Shown piece after piece: positions 35,530 to 46,089 of a DNA stretch of 64,000 nt. The notes beneath the pieces were generated by a model. The model made no database searches. It worked only from the letters and a program-made list of their open reading frames with translations, and was not told where the DNA came from. This DNA is from Lachnospiraceae bacterium. Lineage in GTDB: Bacteria; Bacillota; Clostridia; Lachnospirales; Lachnospiraceae. Each line of letters opens with the position of its first letter. Position 1 is the stretch's first letter. The translations under genes were made by a program, and so were the position numbers. The stretch is from assembly GCA_021202075.1 (NCBI GenBank), contig JAJQDT010000110.1, forward strand, positions 8,011-72,010. Direction: 5' to 3'.

Positions 35530-35724
35530 ATACCAAAATCCATTGCCACCAGGCTTCAGGACTTTGAAAAAGTCATACGTCGCAATGCTTTTTATATAGA
35601 TAAGACTCCGTTTATAGCCGACTGGTGGCTGTCAAATGACGATGTCACCTTAATTACGAGGCCGCGCCCTCGTGATTCCCGGAGCTCGTATGGTAGATCA
35701 GCATGTCCCAATTGTAAATATTAA
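35530..35724 (+). pseudogene. 5' remnant of an AAA-ATPase-like gene (DUF1703-associated family)
   Basis: The frame from ATA 35530 reads IPKSIATRLQDFEKVIRRNA, then FYIDKTPFIADWWLSNDD, then VTLITRPRPRD. This is the N-terminus of the AAA-ATPase-like family often paired with a PD-(D/E)XK tail, in which LITRPRRFGKT is the start of Walker A. Here homology breaks off right at LITRPR, before the P-loop, and runs into a stop at 35722. The start appears lost too: TCATATACC follows the AGGGCGG site where an ATG would be expected. Upstream (35056-35520) I see no gene. Confidence 0.7.
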
Positions 35725-35860
35725 TAATTCCAGAAGTAAAACCCTAATATTTTCAGAGGCAAAATGCCAATATTCTCGGATGTGAAATCTCAATATTTTC
35801 GGAAGTAATTTCACGATATTTTCGGAAGTAAATCATTGATATTTTCGGAAGTTTGGGCTA
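35723..35860 (+). repeat. Six 23-bp direct repeats upstream of the DUF4143 ATPase
   Basis: Units start at 35723, 35746, 35769, 35792, 35815 and 35838, each exactly 23 bp apart, with core AATATTTTCGGAAGTAA. Later copies are more alike than early ones. The last copy supplies the -35 box of the promoter at 35837-35865. The strict period (about two helical turns) favours repeated binding of one regulatory protein. They are not CRISPR because there are no spacers. Confidence 0.88.
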
Positions 35861-35865
35861 TACTA
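35837..35865 (+). promoter_or_regulatory. Promoter of the DUF4143 ATPase gene
   Basis: TTGATA (35837-35842) and TATACT (35860-35865) are 17 bp apart. The -35 falls inside the sixth 23-bp repeat, so proteins bound to the repeats could repress or recruit polymerase. The start codon follows 31 bp later with GGGAGGAA as ribosome site. Confidence 0.75.
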
Positions 35866-35896
35866 TACGAAAAGAAATCGTCCAGGGAGGAATCGC

Positions 35897-37168
35897 ATGA
35901 GTACGAAATATCTGAAACGAATAGCAGACAAAATACTGGCCGACCGTCTCGAATCCAGCGGAGCTGTTTTAATTGAGGGGCCTAAATGGTGCGGAAAAAC
36001 AAGAACAGCCACAGAAATGTCGAAAAGCCAGCTTTATATGCAGGATCCGGATAAAGCATCCTCTTACATGAAAGCAGCAGATACAAAGCCATCCATTCTT
36101 CTAAAGGGAGATACCCCCCGGCTTCTCGATGAATGGCAGACTGCCCCCGTCCTGTGGGATGCAGTGCGTTTTACGGTTGATCAGAAGGGAGAAGCCGGAC
36201 AGTTTATCTTAACCGGTTCGGCCGTTCCGCCGGATAACGCAGTACAGCACACAGGAACCGGAAGAATATCGAGAATGATGATGCGGCCGATGAGCCTCTA
36301 TGAATCCGGAGAATCGAACGGTACCGTATCGCTGTCTGAATTGTTTGACGGGAATCTGGAGATTGAATCTTTTTCAGAATTAACGATTGAGGAGACTGCC
36401 TATGCCATTGTTCGCGGCGGCTGGCCGGCATCCATCGGCGAATCAGAAAAGAATGCTCTGCGGCATGCAATTGATTATGTGGAAGCGATTATAAATGCGG
36501 ACGTATCGAGAGTTGACGGCGTTGAAAAAAATCCCGCCAGAGTCCGGGCTTTATTGCGATCTTTGGCGCGAAACATCTCGACTTTAGCGACGATCAAAAC
36601 CATTCATGACGACATCGCCATGGGAGACACGGATGAAAGCATTTCAGAAAAAACAATCAGTCAGTATCTCAATGCGCTCAACCGTATCTTTGTAACCGAT
36701 AACATTCCTGCCTGGAATCCTGCGTTGCGTTCGAAAACGGCCATACGAACTTCTCCGAAACGGCAGTTTACGGACCCATCGATTGCAGCAGCGGTTATGC
36801 GTCTGACGCCGGAACGATTGCTCGATGATTTCAATTATTTTGGATTCCTGTTCGAATCATTATGCGAACGGGATTTAAGAGTCTATGCGGAATCGATCGA
36901 CGGTGAAGTCTTTCATTATCGTGACAGCAGCGGCCTTGAGGCCGATGCTGTCATAGCGCTCAACGATGGACGATGGGCCGCTGTCGAAATCAAGCTTGGA
37001 TCAAAAGAAATCGAAGAGGCCGCAAAGCACCTTATAGAACTGAAAAACAAAGTCAATACCGAAAAGATGCGCGAACCGTCCTTTCTGATGGTTCTGACCG
37101 GAACGGAGATTGCTTATCGCCGGGATGACGGCGTCCTGATCGTGCCAATCGGGAGCCTGAAAAACTGA
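35897..37168 (+). CDS. AAA_14/DUF4143 ATP-binding protein
   Basis: This 423-residue protein joins an AAA_14 ATPase (Walker A GPKWCGKT at residues 28-35; Walker B RLLDEWQ; sensor LTGSAVPPD) to a C-terminal DUF4143 domain with a PD-(D/E)XK-like core (EADAVIALNDGRWAAVEIKLGS). The gene is intact, with a good promoter and ribosome site, and ends 3 bp from the convergent mfd gene. Family knowledge: such ATPases are common, patchy and poorly characterised accessory genes, often linked to mobile DNA or defence. The neighbouring AAA remnant and six operator-like repeats suggest a self-regulated accessory module. Confidence 0.9.
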   Translation: MSTKYLKRIADKILADRLESSGAVLIEGPKWCGKTRTATEMSKSQLYMQDPDKASSYMKAADTKPSILLKGDTPRLLDEWQTAPVLWDAVRFTVDQKGEAGQFILTGSAVPPDNAVQHTGTGRISRMMMRPMSLYESGESNGTVSLSELFDGNLEIESFSELTIEETAYAIVRGGWPASIGESEKNALRHAIDYVEAIINADVSRVDGVEKNPARVRALLRSLARNISTLATIKTIHDDIAMGDTDESISEKTISQYLNALNRIFVTDNIPAWNPALRSKTAIRTSPKRQFTDPSIAAAVMRLTPERLLDDFNYFGFLFESLCERDLRVYAESIDGEVFHYRDSSGLEADAVIALNDGRWAAVEIKLGSKEIEEAAKHLIELKNKVNTEKMREPSFLMVLTGTEIAYRRDDGVLIVPIGSLKN

Positions 37169-37171
37169 TTA

Positions 37172-40100
37172 TTATTTTTCGTCTCGCCCACTCTCCCGGG
37201 CGGGCAGTGCAAGGTGCCCGATCGCTTCCACGAGCTCTTTTGCCAGTGGAATCGTTTCTTTGTCGTCTTTTCCATTGACACAAGAGCGGGTGTATATGAA
37301 CTGCGGTGCTGCTGTTTTTTTCGCTGTTCTTCCACTCTGTCCGGAAGTTCCGTTTCCAGCATCCCCGGCGGATGGTTTCCCCTTTTGCAGCTGCACCGCT
37401 GTTGCGGCCTGACCAGACTTTGTCATTGCTCCGTCTTTACCCTGATCACTACCCGCAGGAGACTGCGTCCGGAATGCCGATGCAGCCGCACTGCCAGGGC
37501 TCGCCTGCGCAGGGCTGAATACAAATTTCAGCCGCCCCCGGTAGTCCTTTAGCAGCGAATCAATCCTGGACACGTCGATCTGCGCGCGTTCGTACATCTG
37601 AATGCGGATTTCGTTTCCTTTCTGGGCGAGCTCTGCAATCCAGGCCTCATGCGCCTGCGCGCGCAGACGGGCGACGGTGAGCAGGTTCTGCACGGGGCGC
37701 GGCGGTTCACCAAAACGGTCAATCAGCTCCTCAAGCATATCCTCATGCTCCTCCTCGGTGCGGATGGCGGCGATGCGTTTGTAGACGTCGAGCTTCTGCG
37801 TCTCGCTGCGGATGTACCGCTCGGGGATGAATGCGTCGATGTCGAGATCGATGGTCGTCTCGAAGCTGTCCTGCGGCGGCATGACGCCCTGCGCCTCCTT
37901 TACGGATTCGTTGAGCAGCTTGCAGTAAAGGTCATAGCCGACCGCCGCCATATGGCCAGACTGCTCGCTGCCGAGCAGGTTCCCGGCGCCGCGGATTTCC
38001 AGATCCCGCATGGCGATGCGGATGCCGCTGCCAAGCTCCGTAAATTCGCGGATCGCGGAAAGACGTTTTTCCGCGACCTCTCTGAGCATTTTGTCGCGGC
38101 GGTACATCAGAAACGCGTAGGCAGTGCGGTTTGAGCGCCCCACCCGACCACGCAGCTGATAGAGCTGGGCGAGCCCCATCGTGTCCGCGTCATGGATGAT
38201 CATGGTATTTACATTTGAGATATCCAGCCCGGTCTCGATAATGGTCGTCGTCACCAGCACATCGATGTCTCCGTTGATAAAATCGACCATGATGCGCTCC
38301 AGCTCGTGCTCCTTCATCTGCCCATGCGCGAACGCGACGCGGGCCTGCGGAACAAGCGCCGCAACCCTGTTTGTAAACTCGACAATCGTGTTGACGCGGT
38401 TGTATACGTAATACACCTGTCCGCCGCGCGACAGCTCGCGGCTGATGGCCTCGCGCACCAGCTCCTCATTGTATTCCATGACATAGGTTTGAATCGGCAC
38501 GCGCTCCAGAGGCGCTTCCTCGAGCACACTCATGTCGCGGATGCCGACCAGGCTCATGTGCAGCGTCCGCGGAATCGGCGTCGCGGTCAGCGTCATCACA
38601 TCGATATCCGTCTTCAGCTGCTTGATTTTTTCTTTATGGGTCACGCCGAAGCGCTGCTCTTCATCGATGACCAGCAGCCCCAGATCCTTGTACTGCACAT
38701 CCTTCGAGAGCAATCGATGCGTGCCAATCACGATATCCACAAGCCCTTTTTTCAGATCGGTCAACGTCTTTTTCTGCTCGGCCGGGGTTCGGAATCGGCA
38801 CAGCAGGTCGACCCGCACCGGAAAGTCCTTCATGCGCTGTAAAAAGGTATTGTAATGCTGCTGCGCCAATATGGTCGTCGGCACCAGATAGGCCACCTGC
38901 TTCCCATCCTGGACAGCCTTGAACGCGGCACGGATCGCGATCTCTGTCTTGCCGTAGCCGACGTCGCCGCAGATCAGGCGGTCCATGATTTTTGTACTCT
39001 GCATATCGCGCTTGACTTCTTCAATCGCCGTCAGCTGATCCTCCGTCTCCTCGAACGGGAACATTTCCTCGAACTCCCGCTGCCACACGGTGTCCTCGCT
39101 GTAGGTGAACCCGTCCTTGCGCTGCCGCTCGGCATAGAGCTTCACCAGATCCTGCGCGATCTCCCGCACGGCCGTACGCACCTTTGATTTCGTGCGGTTC
39201 CACTCCTGCGTGCCCAGCTTGTTCAGCTTCGGCGTCTTCGAATCTCCGTCGGCATATTTCTGGATCACATCCAGCTGTGTCGCCGGTACGTACAGATTGC
39301 TGCCCCCGGCGTACTCGATTTTCATATAGTCCTTCGTGACATGGTCGACCTCGATCTTTTCAATCCCCTTATAGATGCCAAGGCCATGGTTTTCGTGCAC
39401 AACAAAATCGCCGATCGACAACTCCGAAAAGCTGCTGATCTGCCTTCCCTCATAGCGCTTCTGTTTTTTCCGCTTCTTCTTTTCCTGCCCGAAAATGTCG
39501 CTTTCCGTGATCACGACAAACTTAATCAGCGGATATTCGTACCCCCGCTTCGCATTCCCGTACGTGATCAGAATCTCGCCGGGCTGCACCTCGCGCTCTT
39601 CCTTTTCCGTATAAAACGCCGACAGCCCTTCCTCTGTCAGATCCTGCGCCAGCCGGTTTCCCCTCGTGCGCGACGCCGCCAGCAGAATCACGCGGTAGCC
39701 GCTCTTTTTCCAGCCCTTCAGGTCCTTCACCAGATACTCGAAGCTGTTGTTGTACGGATTGACCGATCGAACGGTCAGGCTGTACTTTCCGGAAACCACC
39801 CACGGCGCTTTCACATTCTCCAGTGTGCATAAGCCCACCGCATTCCTTCTGCAGACGGCAGCCGCCGTCTCCTGCGCAGAAAACAAAAGTTTCGTCTGTC
39901 CCGACAGTACATACCCCTTCTCCAGGCGGTTCTTCATGCTCTCGGAAAACTCCAGCTCCACCGCGGCAGCCGCCTCCATGATCCGGTTCGGCTCATCCAG
40001 AAAAATCAGCGTTCGATCCGGATCGAAATAATCCAGAAAGCTGATTCTTTCTTCCGTAAAATAATCCAGAAAGCCCTCCATCGAGAGCGGCTCTCCAAAC

Positions 40101-41593
40101 TCCGTCAGCTCATCGCGGCAATCCTGCAGAAGATGATGAATCCGGTTCACCGGTTCCTGCCAGTTAGACTGTAAAAAGCTGCTCCGCTCCGGCTCTGAAC
40201 TCCTTTGAACCGAATTCACGGTCTTTCCATCGTATCGCGTCTCCTCCTGGTCTGAATCCTTTCGAACCGAATTCACAGTCTTGCTATCACGCCACGTTTC
40301 ATCCGCGGTATCAGCTGTTTTTTTCTCTGATATCACATCTGGATTCATTCCATCCAATCGTTTGCCATGTGCAAAATCTCCCGCAGTTCCCAATTTCCGG
40401 AATCTCTCTTCGGCTGCCTTTGCTTCCTTTTCAATCCGTTTCAATGCTTTCTTCCGCGCGGCCGCATCCGGCATCAGCTCCGCCGCCGGATAGATACGCA
40501 CCCGTTCCAGATTCTCGATTGAGCGCTGACTCTCCACGTCGAAGCTGCGGATGGAGTCCACCTCCTCGCCCCAGAGCTCAATGCGCACCGGGTTCTCCTC
40601 CGTCAGCGGAAAAATATCAATAATCCCGCCGCGGATCGCAAACTGACCTGGCCCCTCGACCTGCCCGACGCGCTCATAGCCAATCTGAATCAGGTCTTTC
40701 TTTAATTTATCCGTATCGATCTCCGCGGCCGTTTTCCCCGCCGGAACCGATTCCACACCTGCAGCAATTTTTCTCTCCGGAATCGAATCCATACCTGCGG
40801 CCTTTTTTCCCGCCGGAGCCGATTCCACACCTGCAGCAGTATCTGAAGCAATATTTGAAACAATATCTGAAGCAACATCCAATGACAGTTCTGCCGCTTC
40901 CCGGCTCGTTCCGGCACCGGAGGATTCCGACATTCCACAGCAGATCCCATCCAGACCAATCTCCAGAACGTGACTCACCCAATCCTCAGACGACACCATC
41001 CGGTTCATGCAGGCCGCTACCGTCGTGATAATTGTAAGAGGACGCAGCGATTTTTCCTCTCTCTTCTGCGAAGGCGTATTTTCACCCGCATATGCTTCCG
41101 CCAACACCTTCAACACCTGCGTCCGCTGCTGCTCGAGCAGATTGCTCTGGATATCCGCCTGAAAGAAGATTAAGTCCTTTGCCGGAAAATACAGGATATC
41201 CCGGTCAAAGAAGCGATAATTCTCGAACATCTCCTTCGCGCGCAGATCATTGTGCGTAATAATAAGCGTGACCAGCCGCGCGGGATGACTTCCGGCCGCT
41301 GAAGAAGCCCTCTCCGAAGATGCGCCAGCTGAAGTCGCCACAGATGCAGACACTCTGCCCGCTGATACAGACACTGCGGAAGCCGCCGCAGGAACCGCGG
41401 AGGCTGATACAGGAATCATGGAGGCTGATGCGGGAACCATGGAGGCCGCCGCAGACGCCATGCAATACACAAAATGTGATTTCTGGGAATCAATGCACCC
41501 CGTCACCTGGAGCAGACCGCGATTTTTCGCGGCCCTTTGGCTGATCTCTTCAAATTCGCCCAGCTCCCGCATGGGCGCAGTAAAAGCTTTCAT
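37172..41593 (-). CDS. mfd: Transcription-repair coupling factor Mfd with low-complexity inserts
   Basis: This 1,473-residue protein displaces stalled RNA polymerase and recruits UvrA. The start ATG 41593 follows AGGAGTTTGT. Domains in order are a UvrB-like N-terminus, an RNA polymerase interaction domain ([21 protein letters not shown]), a helicase with Walker [17 protein letters not shown] and [16 protein letters not shown] motifs (here [10 protein letters not shown]), and a C-terminal TRCF domain. Mfd is usually about 1,150 residues. The excess is mostly in four places: Ala/Ser-rich 21-bp repeats (about 41394-41460), 36-bp repeats (40725-40832), a Lys/Ser/Asp stretch with a duplicated KTVNSV unit, and a Gly/Ser/Ala stretch near the C-terminus. 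It follows pth and murF in one operon. Confidence 0.95.
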   Translation of the reverse strand: MKAFTAPMRELGEFEEISQRAAKNRGLLQVTGCIDSQKSHFVYCMASAAASMVPASASMIPVSASAVPAAASAVSVSAGRVSASVATSAGASSERASSAAGSHPARLVTLIITHNDLRAKEMFENYRFFDRDILYFPAKDLIFFQADIQSNLLEQQRTQVLKVLAEAYAGENTPSQKREEKSLRPLTIITTVAACMNRMVSSEDWVSHVLEIGLDGICCGMSESSGAGTSREAAELSLDVASDIVSNIASDTAAGVESAPAGKKAAGMDSIPERKIAAGVESVPAGKTAAEIDTDKLKKDLIQIGYERVGQVEGPGQFAIRGGIIDIFPLTEENPVRIELWGEEVDSIRSFDVESQRSIENLERVRIYPAAELMPDAAARKKALKRIEKEAKAAEERFRKLGTAGDFAHGKRLDGMNPDVISEKKTADTADETWRDSKTVNSVRKDSDQEETRYDGKTVNSVQRSSEPERSSFLQSNWQEPVNRIHHLLQDCRDELTEFGEPLSMEGFLDYFTEERISFLDYFDPDRTLIFLDEPNRIMEAAAAVELEFSESMKNRLEKGYVLSGQTKLLFSAQETAAAVCRRNAVGLCTLENVKAPWVVSGKYSLTVRSVNPYNNSFEYLVKDLKGWKKSGYRVILLAASRTRGNRLAQDLTEEGLSAFYTEKEEREVQPGEILITYGNAKRGYEYPLIKFVVITESDIFGQEKKKRKKQKRYEGRQISSFSELSIGDFVVHENHGLGIYKGIEKIEVDHVTKDYMKIEYAGGSNLYVPATQLDVIQKYADGDSKTPKLNKLGTQEWNRTKSKVRTAVREIAQDLVKLYAERQRKDGFTYSEDTVWQREFEEMFPFEETEDQLTAIEEVKRDMQSTKIMDRLICGDVGYGKTEIAIRAAFKAVQDGKQVAYLVPTTILAQQHYNTFLQRMKDFPVRVDLLCRFRTPAEQKKTLTDLKKGLVDIVIGTHRLLSKDVQYKDLGLLVIDEEQRFGVTHKEKIKQLKTDIDVMTLTATPIPRTLHMSLVGIRDMSVLEEAPLERVPIQTYVMEYNEELVREAISRELSRGGQVYYVYNRVNTIVEFTNRVAALVPQARVAFAHGQMKEHELERIMVDFINGDIDVLVTTTIIETGLDISNVNTMIIHDADTMGLAQLYQLRGRVGRSNRTAYAFLMYRRDKMLREVAEKRLSAIREFTELGSGIRIAMRDLEIRGAGNLLGSEQSGHMAAVGYDLYCKLLNESVKEAQGVMPPQDSFETTIDLDIDAFIPERYIRSETQKLDVYKRIAAIRTEEEHEDMLEELIDRFGEPPRPVQNLLTVARLRAQAHEAWIAELAQKGNEIRIQMYERAQIDVSRIDSLLKDYRGRLKFVFSPAQASPGSAAASAFRTQSPAGSDQGKDGAMTKSGQAATAVQLQKGKPSAGDAGNGTSGQSGRTAKKTAAPQFIYTRSCVNGKDDKETIPLAKELVEAIGHLALPARESGRDEK
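40725..40832 (-). repeat. 36-bp tandem repeats inside mfd
   Basis: Three exact-length copies at 40725-40760, 40761-40796 and 40797-40832 encode 12-residue units of the form AAGVESxPAGKT/I. They lie in the N-terminal region where other Mfd proteins have a short linker before GYERVxxVE. Frame is preserved. Confidence 0.85.
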
Positions 41594-41661
41594 ACAAACT
41601 CCTATTTTTATTTCTTTCGAACCATCTAAGAACGCAATGCAGCATACTGCCATTGACCATA

Positions 41662-42240
41662 TTATGATTTTGCCACATGCGCGTTAAAATGGTTCATCAC
41701 CGTCTGCACATCCTCTGCAAGCAGCATCGCCGCCGCATCGGCCGCCCGCGAAAATGCCTCCTCCATTGTAACCCGTTCCTCCTCAGGGAAATGCCCCAGC
41801 ACATAATCCACGAGATCATAGCCTTCCGGCTTTTCTCCGACGCCGATCCGGACACGTGCAAACTCCTGCGTGCCCAGATGCTGGATCAGGCTCTTAATCC
41901 CGTTGTGACCGCCCGCGCTGCCCTTCGCCCGGACGCGCAGCTGCCCAGGCGGGAGGCTGATGTCATCGTAAAGCACGAGAAAGGCCTCCTTCGGGTCGAT
42001 TTTGTAAAAATCACACGCGGCGCGGATGCTTTCCCCGCTCGCATTCATGAAGGTCAGCGGCTTCAGAAGCAGCACCTTCTGCCCATTGATGACGCCGGTG
42101 CCGGTGAGCGCCCGGAATTTCTCCGTCTCAATCCGGATCCCGTATTTCTCCGCAAGCCGATCGATCGCCTCATAGCCGGCGTTGTGCCTCGTATTCGCGT
42201 ATTTTCGCCCCGGATTCCCGAGGCCGGCGATAATAAACAT
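41662..42240 (-). CDS. pth: Peptidyl-tRNA hydrolase
   Basis: This 192-residue enzyme frees tRNA from stalled peptidyl-tRNA. The catalytic region IIAGLGNPGRKYANTRHNAGY carries the expected Asn and His20-type residue. The remaining family landmarks are KPLTFMNASGES, LYDDISLPPGQLRVR and GSAGGHNGIKSLIQ. Length is normal and, unlike its neighbours mfd and murF, it has no low-complexity insert. It lies 68 bp upstream of mfd and 61 bp downstream of murF, all on the minus strand. The pth-mfd order is common in Firmicutes. Confidence 0.97.
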   Translation of the reverse strand: MFIIAGLGNPGRKYANTRHNAGYEAIDRLAEKYGIRIETEKFRALTGTGVINGQKVLLLKPLTFMNASGESIRAACDFYKIDPKEAFLVLYDDISLPPGQLRVRAKGSAGGHNGIKSLIQHLGTQEFARVRIGVGEKPEGYDLVDYVLGHFPEEERVTMEEAFSRAADAAAMLLAEDVQTVMNHFNAHVAKS

Positions 42241-42301
42241 AACGTTTTCCTCTTCCTTCTACCTGCCCAGTATTCTTTTCAGCCATTGACCTGTCATCAT
42301 T

Positions 42302-44047
42302 TCAACCCATCTCCTCGAGCTTCGCAACCACCTTCTCAAAATGCATGAAATGTGAGGCCTTAACCAAAATGGTATCACCCTTTTGCACGAGAGTATCCAG
42401 CTTTGCGAGCAGTGTCTGAAGGTTCGGCAGAACAACCGTTGGCATCCCGGCGTTGACCGCATTCACGCCATCCGCAATCTGTTCACTCAGTGGACCGACA
42501 CAAATGCAGAGATCAATGTTCAGTCCTCCTGCTGCCTCGCCAACCTCGCGGTGCATCTGCGCTTCCTCTTCGCCCAACTCCCCCATGTCTCCGAGAATCG
42601 CCACTTTTCTTGCGAGTCCGTCCTGAAGCACCTCGAGCGAAGCCTTCATCGACATCGGATTCGCGTTATAGCAGTCATCGATAATCGTAAACTGCTCTGT
42701 ATGGATAATGTGAAAACGGCCGCTGACCGGCTGCAGGCTCTCAATCCCCGCGCGGATTTCGTCAAACGTCAGGCCATAGTGCAGGCCAACCGCCGTGGCC
42801 GCAAGCGCATTCATCACCATATGGATGCCCGGGATAGGGATCCGGACGGTAAATGTACTCACTGACCCATCCACATTTCGATCCTCCGCCATAGCGTGCA
42901 CATCTGATATATTTTGCGACATAGTGTGTGCGTCCAATGTGTTTTGCACCATAGTGTGCGCATCCGATATGCTTTGCGCCATCGTGTGCGCATCCAATGA
43001 ATTTTGGGGAGCACTCGAGGACAGAGTTTTTGCAGTCTGATCAGCAGATAATTTTTTCGCGACGCAGATCCGGCACTCGATCCCGTCCAGCCCTTTTTTC
43101 ACAATGTGATCCGCGTAGATATCATTCTCCTGCCCAAATCCGAAAAAGGTCGGATGAAGCGTTCTGCCGCTGTCAATCTCCCTGGTGCATAAGTTCCCAC
43201 GCACACCTGATCCGGAATCGTTGGTCAGGTGAAGCATATTTTTTGCACAGGTACCTGCTGCCAGCTCCGAAGTATCTGCCCGACATGAGTCATCACCCGC
43301 CTCTTTGACCTGCTCTTGTTTCGTGCATACGCAGGCAGCCGTCTTCACCGTTTCCACGCCCGCCAGCTTATCATCGTCCCCGTTTAATACAATATACCCG
43401 TCCGGGCGCAGAAAATCAAAAATTTCTGTCTTTGCGCGAAGCACGCCGTCCCGGTCTCCCAGAAACTCCAGATGGCACTGCCCGATGTTCGTAATCACAC
43501 AGGTATCCGGCTTCGCGATCCGCGCCAGATTATGCATCTCTCCGAAATGATTGATGCCCATCTCCAGCACCGCGATCTGATCCTCCTCGCGGAGCCGGAA
43601 AATCGTCAGCGGAAGGCCCAGCTCATTATTAAAATTCCCCGCCGTCTTCAGCGTCCGGTATTTCTGTGAGAGCACCGCCGCGACCATCTCCTTCGTGCTG
43701 GTCTTGCCGACGCTGCCCGTAATACCGACCACCGGGATCGACAACTGCTCCAGGTAATACGCCGCCAGATCGCCCAATGCTTTGATGGTCGACTCTACTT
43801 TTATGTAATTAAATAAAGCCTCCGGCTCCCGCTCCCCGATCACGCACAGTGCGCCCTTTTCAAACACCTGTCCGATAAAATCATGGCCGTCCACCCGCTC
43901 TCCTTTAATCGCTGCGAACAGGCATCCGGGCTCCGCCTTCCGGCTGTCTGTCGTAATCGCGCAGACCTCCCGGTCACGGTCATCCTCTCTTCCATAATAA
44001 ATCCCGCCGCACGCATCTGCCATGCGGCCCAATGTCATATTTTTCAC
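42302..44047 (-). CDS. murF: MurF, UDP-MurNAc-tripeptide-D-Ala-D-Ala ligase, with repeat insert
   Basis: This 581-residue ligase adds D-Ala-D-Ala to the peptidoglycan precursor in the cytoplasm. P-loop GITGSVGKTSTKEM is near residue 110, followed by TAGNFNNELGLPLT, LEMGINHFGEMH and DDCYNANPMSMKASL. MurF is usually 450-460 residues. The extra residues lie in the centre, between about residues 225 and 390, and include a Cys/Ser-rich stretch and four 10-residue repeats of DAHTMxQxxS type encoded by 30-bp units at 42888-43007. The stretch TFTVRIPIPGIHMVMNALAA after the insert restores the family pattern. Confidence 0.95.
   Translation of the reverse strand: MKNMTLGRMADACGGIYYGREDDRDREVCAITTDSRKAEPGCLFAAIKGERVDGHDFIGQVFEKGALCVIGEREPEALFNYIKVESTIKALGDLAAYYLEQLSIPVVGITGSVGKTSTKEMVAAVLSQKYRTLKTAGNFNNELGLPLTIFRLREEDQIAVLEMGINHFGEMHNLARIAKPDTCVITNIGQCHLEFLGDRDGVLRAKTEIFDFLRPDGYIVLNGDDDKLAGVETVKTAACVCTKQEQVKEAGDDSCRADTSELAAGTCAKNMLHLTNDSGSGVRGNLCTREIDSGRTLHPTFFGFGQENDIYADHIVKKGLDGIECRICVAKKLSADQTAKTLSSSAPQNSLDAHTMAQSISDAHTMVQNTLDAHTMSQNISDVHAMAEDRNVDGSVSTFTVRIPIPGIHMVMNALAATAVGLHYGLTFDEIRAGIESLQPVSGRFHIIHTEQFTIIDDCYNANPMSMKASLEVLQDGLARKVAILGDMGELGEEEAQMHREVGEAAGGLNIDLCICVGPLSEQIADGVNAVNAGMPTVVLPNLQTLLAKLDTLVQKGDTILVKASHFMHFEKVVAKLEEMG
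42888..43007 (-). repeat. Four 30-bp tandem repeats inside murF
   Basis: Copies at 42888-42917, 42918-42947, 42948-42977 and 42978-43007 encode the 10-residue DAHTMxQxxS units. The unit keeps the frame. They lie in a linker outside the ATP and D-Ala-D-Ala sites. Confidence 0.88.
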
Positions 44048-44101
44048 CTTTCTTTTCCTTCCCCCTTAATCGTTTTTCGCAGAAAATCGAGAACGGTACC
44101 G

Positions 44102-44250
44102 ATTTTTAATTACCCTGTTTTGTCCCAGCAACAAAGAACCATTCCCAGCGTTTCCAGCTTCGCCTTCGTAATTTTAATCTGATACTGTAATTCCTCGTCC
44201 CGGTCATCCGACTTTAAAATTCTCTGTAATTTTGTATCTTTAACACCCGC
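44102..44250 (-). pseudogene. Coding-like stretch in frame after the L,D-transpeptidase stop
   Basis: Directly after the TAA at 44251-44253 the same frame stays open for 46 codons, reading AGVKDTKLQRILKSDDRDEE, then LQYQIKITKAKLETLGMVLC, then CWDKTG and stop. The composition is that of a helical bacterial protein, but there is no ATG, GTG or TTG start in frame. It could be the decayed end of a former gene or of an older extended C-terminus. The rest of the gap (44048-44101) contains a 20-base block identical to part of site E. Confidence 0.35.
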
Positions 44251-46089
44251 TTACTCAATCACCACCACCGAATCGTCCGTCGTCCCTCCGGAGCTGCTGC
44301 CCGAGGTACTCCCGGACGAATCACCGGATGCGCCGTCCGACGAACCGGTCGTCCAGGTCGTCTCGTCGGAAATAACAATCTCAAATTCCGCATCGTTCGT
44401 TGACAGACTGCTGCCCGAAGATGTGCCATCGCTGCTGTCTGCCTGCCCTGACGAGTCGGAATCACTCCCGGACACACCCGTGTCGGATACACTTGCATCC
44501 GAGGAGCCCGTGTCCGAATCCGACGAGCCGGAGCCAGATGCGGCAGTGCCGGATGAAGTCGCCGTGGAGGAAGTGCCTCCATAGATGGTGATGTTATCAT
44601 CCTCATCGATGTCCGCGTCCGAAGAGTCATCTGTATCTTCCGAACTGTTTGTCACGTAAGACGTGCCGCTGCTCGCCGTGGCATAGCCGTAATCAATTCC
44701 GGAGCTGTAGCACACGACCGGCGTCCCGGCCTCGATATTCTCATAGATAGTCTGCGCCTGCGCGGTGGGCGTATTGATGCAGCCGTGGGAGCCGCTGCTC
44801 ATATAAATCGTTCCGCCGTAAAGGCTGCGCCACGAGTCCGCATCATGGATACCCACATTCCCATAAAATGGCATCCAGTAGTCCACCGGCGTCTCGTAGT
44901 CCTCGCCGGTCAGAGTCGCGTTGCGCTCCTTATAGACAATATAGTAAATCCCTTCCGGCGAGGCGTTCCCCACGCTGGTATTCCCGGTCACGACCGGCGT
45001 CTCCACCAGCAGCTCGCCATCCTTATAATACCACATCCTCTGATTCGTGTAATCGATTTCCACGTAGGTGTCACCGATGTCATTCGTTCCGCGCGTCAGC
45101 GCGCTCACCGTCCAGACAGGCGAGCGGCCTTCCGTGTTCCCCGCCAGCAGCAGGCTGTACAGCTCCACGGTCTCCGCTTCCCGGTCCATCTGCCAGCCAT
45201 AGGTGACGGACTCCACATACACCGTGTCTCCATTCGAAGTGACGAACGGCTCCAATGTGCCAACCGTATCATAGGTATCCGCGAGAGCGTCTACCCACGC
45301 AGCCACCGAATCATAATCGAAAGCAGGCGTATTATTTTCATCCAGCGAAAACCATTCCATAAACGTCGAAGAATTCAGCGACACCACCACGTCGCCGCTC
45401 ATATAATAATTGATGACCATCGAAGAATATTGGTTATACAGGCTGACCTCCTCGATCAGGCTCTCATCCTCAGAAGTGGTCTCCGCCTCCACATAGCATT
45501 CGGCCATCTCCAGGTTCAGACTCTTCTTTCCCGCGTCCACCGCTGTGAGCACCGCAGACTGCACCTTTTCCATGTCCAGCTGCGTGCCCTCCACCTCCGC
45601 GACAATTCCATAGGTGCCATCGTCCAGAAGCGCCACATACGCATTTTCCGGCGCCTCCATCTGATCCTCCTGCATCATCGGGAGTGCGGCCACCAGCGCC
45701 TCCAGCTTCTCCTCATCATACGTCACAGAGGTGTCCATGGAATAAGACACCCCTTTCGAAAAACACGAAGCGATCCAGGCGAACGCATTCTGCTGTTTCA
45801 GAAGCGCCCGCGTCTCGTCGCCCGGCACAAATGTATACTCAAAATCCGTCCCGGTAAGAATCTCCTGCTCCTCATCCCGCCCGGTAATCACAAGGCGGTA
45901 ATTCGCCACATCCGCCGCGATCAGATCCTCGGCCTCGGCCACAGTCAGATCCGACACATTGATCCCGTTAATGGATGTATTTTTAAAAAAGTGCGTCGAA
46001 TAATAAGCCGCAATCGCGCCATACACGCCGATCACACACACAAGCAGGATCAGCACGGTCGTCAGCAGCAAAACGGTTCGTTTCCTCAT
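44251..46089 (-). CDS. L,D-transpeptidase (YkuD) with Ser/Gly/Asp-rich tail
   Basis: This 612-residue exported enzyme makes peptidoglycan cross-links. The start ATG 46089 follows AAGAAGG. Residues 5-30 form a signal anchor. Two putative PG-binding_4-like domains fill about residues 35-330 (NTSINGINVSDLTVAEAEDL is typical). The YkuD domain includes YVEIDYTNQRMWYYKDGEL, VTGNTSVGNASPEGIYYI, GIHDADSW and the active-site GSHGCINTP with Cys. The last 140 residues are nearly all Ser, Gly, Asp and Thr and could reach through the cell wall. It precedes murF in the same direction, 203 bp away, which fits a cell-wall gene group. Confidence 0.93.
   Translation of the reverse strand: MRKRTVLLLTTVLILLVCVIGVYGAIAAYYSTHFFKNTSINGINVSDLTVAEAEDLIAADVANYRLVITGRDEEQEILTGTDFEYTFVPGDETRALLKQQNAFAWIASCFSKGVSYSMDTSVTYDEEKLEALVAALPMMQEDQMEAPENAYVALLDDGTYGIVAEVEGTQLDMEKVQSAVLTAVDAGKKSLNLEMAECYVEAETTSEDESLIEEVSLYNQYSSMVINYYMSGDVVVSLNSSTFMEWFSLDENNTPAFDYDSVAAWVDALADTYDTVGTLEPFVTSNGDTVYVESVTYGWQMDREAETVELYSLLLAGNTEGRSPVWTVSALTRGTNDIGDTYVEIDYTNQRMWYYKDGELLVETPVVTGNTSVGNASPEGIYYIVYKERNATLTGEDYETPVDYWMPFYGNVGIHDADSWRSLYGGTIYMSSGSHGCINTPTAQAQTIYENIEAGTPVVCYSSGIDYGYATASSGTSYVTNSSEDTDDSSDADIDEDDNITIYGGTSSTATSSGTAASGSGSSDSDTGSSDASVSDTGVSGSDSDSSGQADSSDGTSSGSSLSTNDAEFEIVISDETTWTTGSSDGASGDSSGSTSGSSSGGTTDDSVVVIE

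Noticed and set aside
35723-35860. CRISPR array
   Set aside because: The 23-bp units are contiguous with no spacers, and no cas genes are present.
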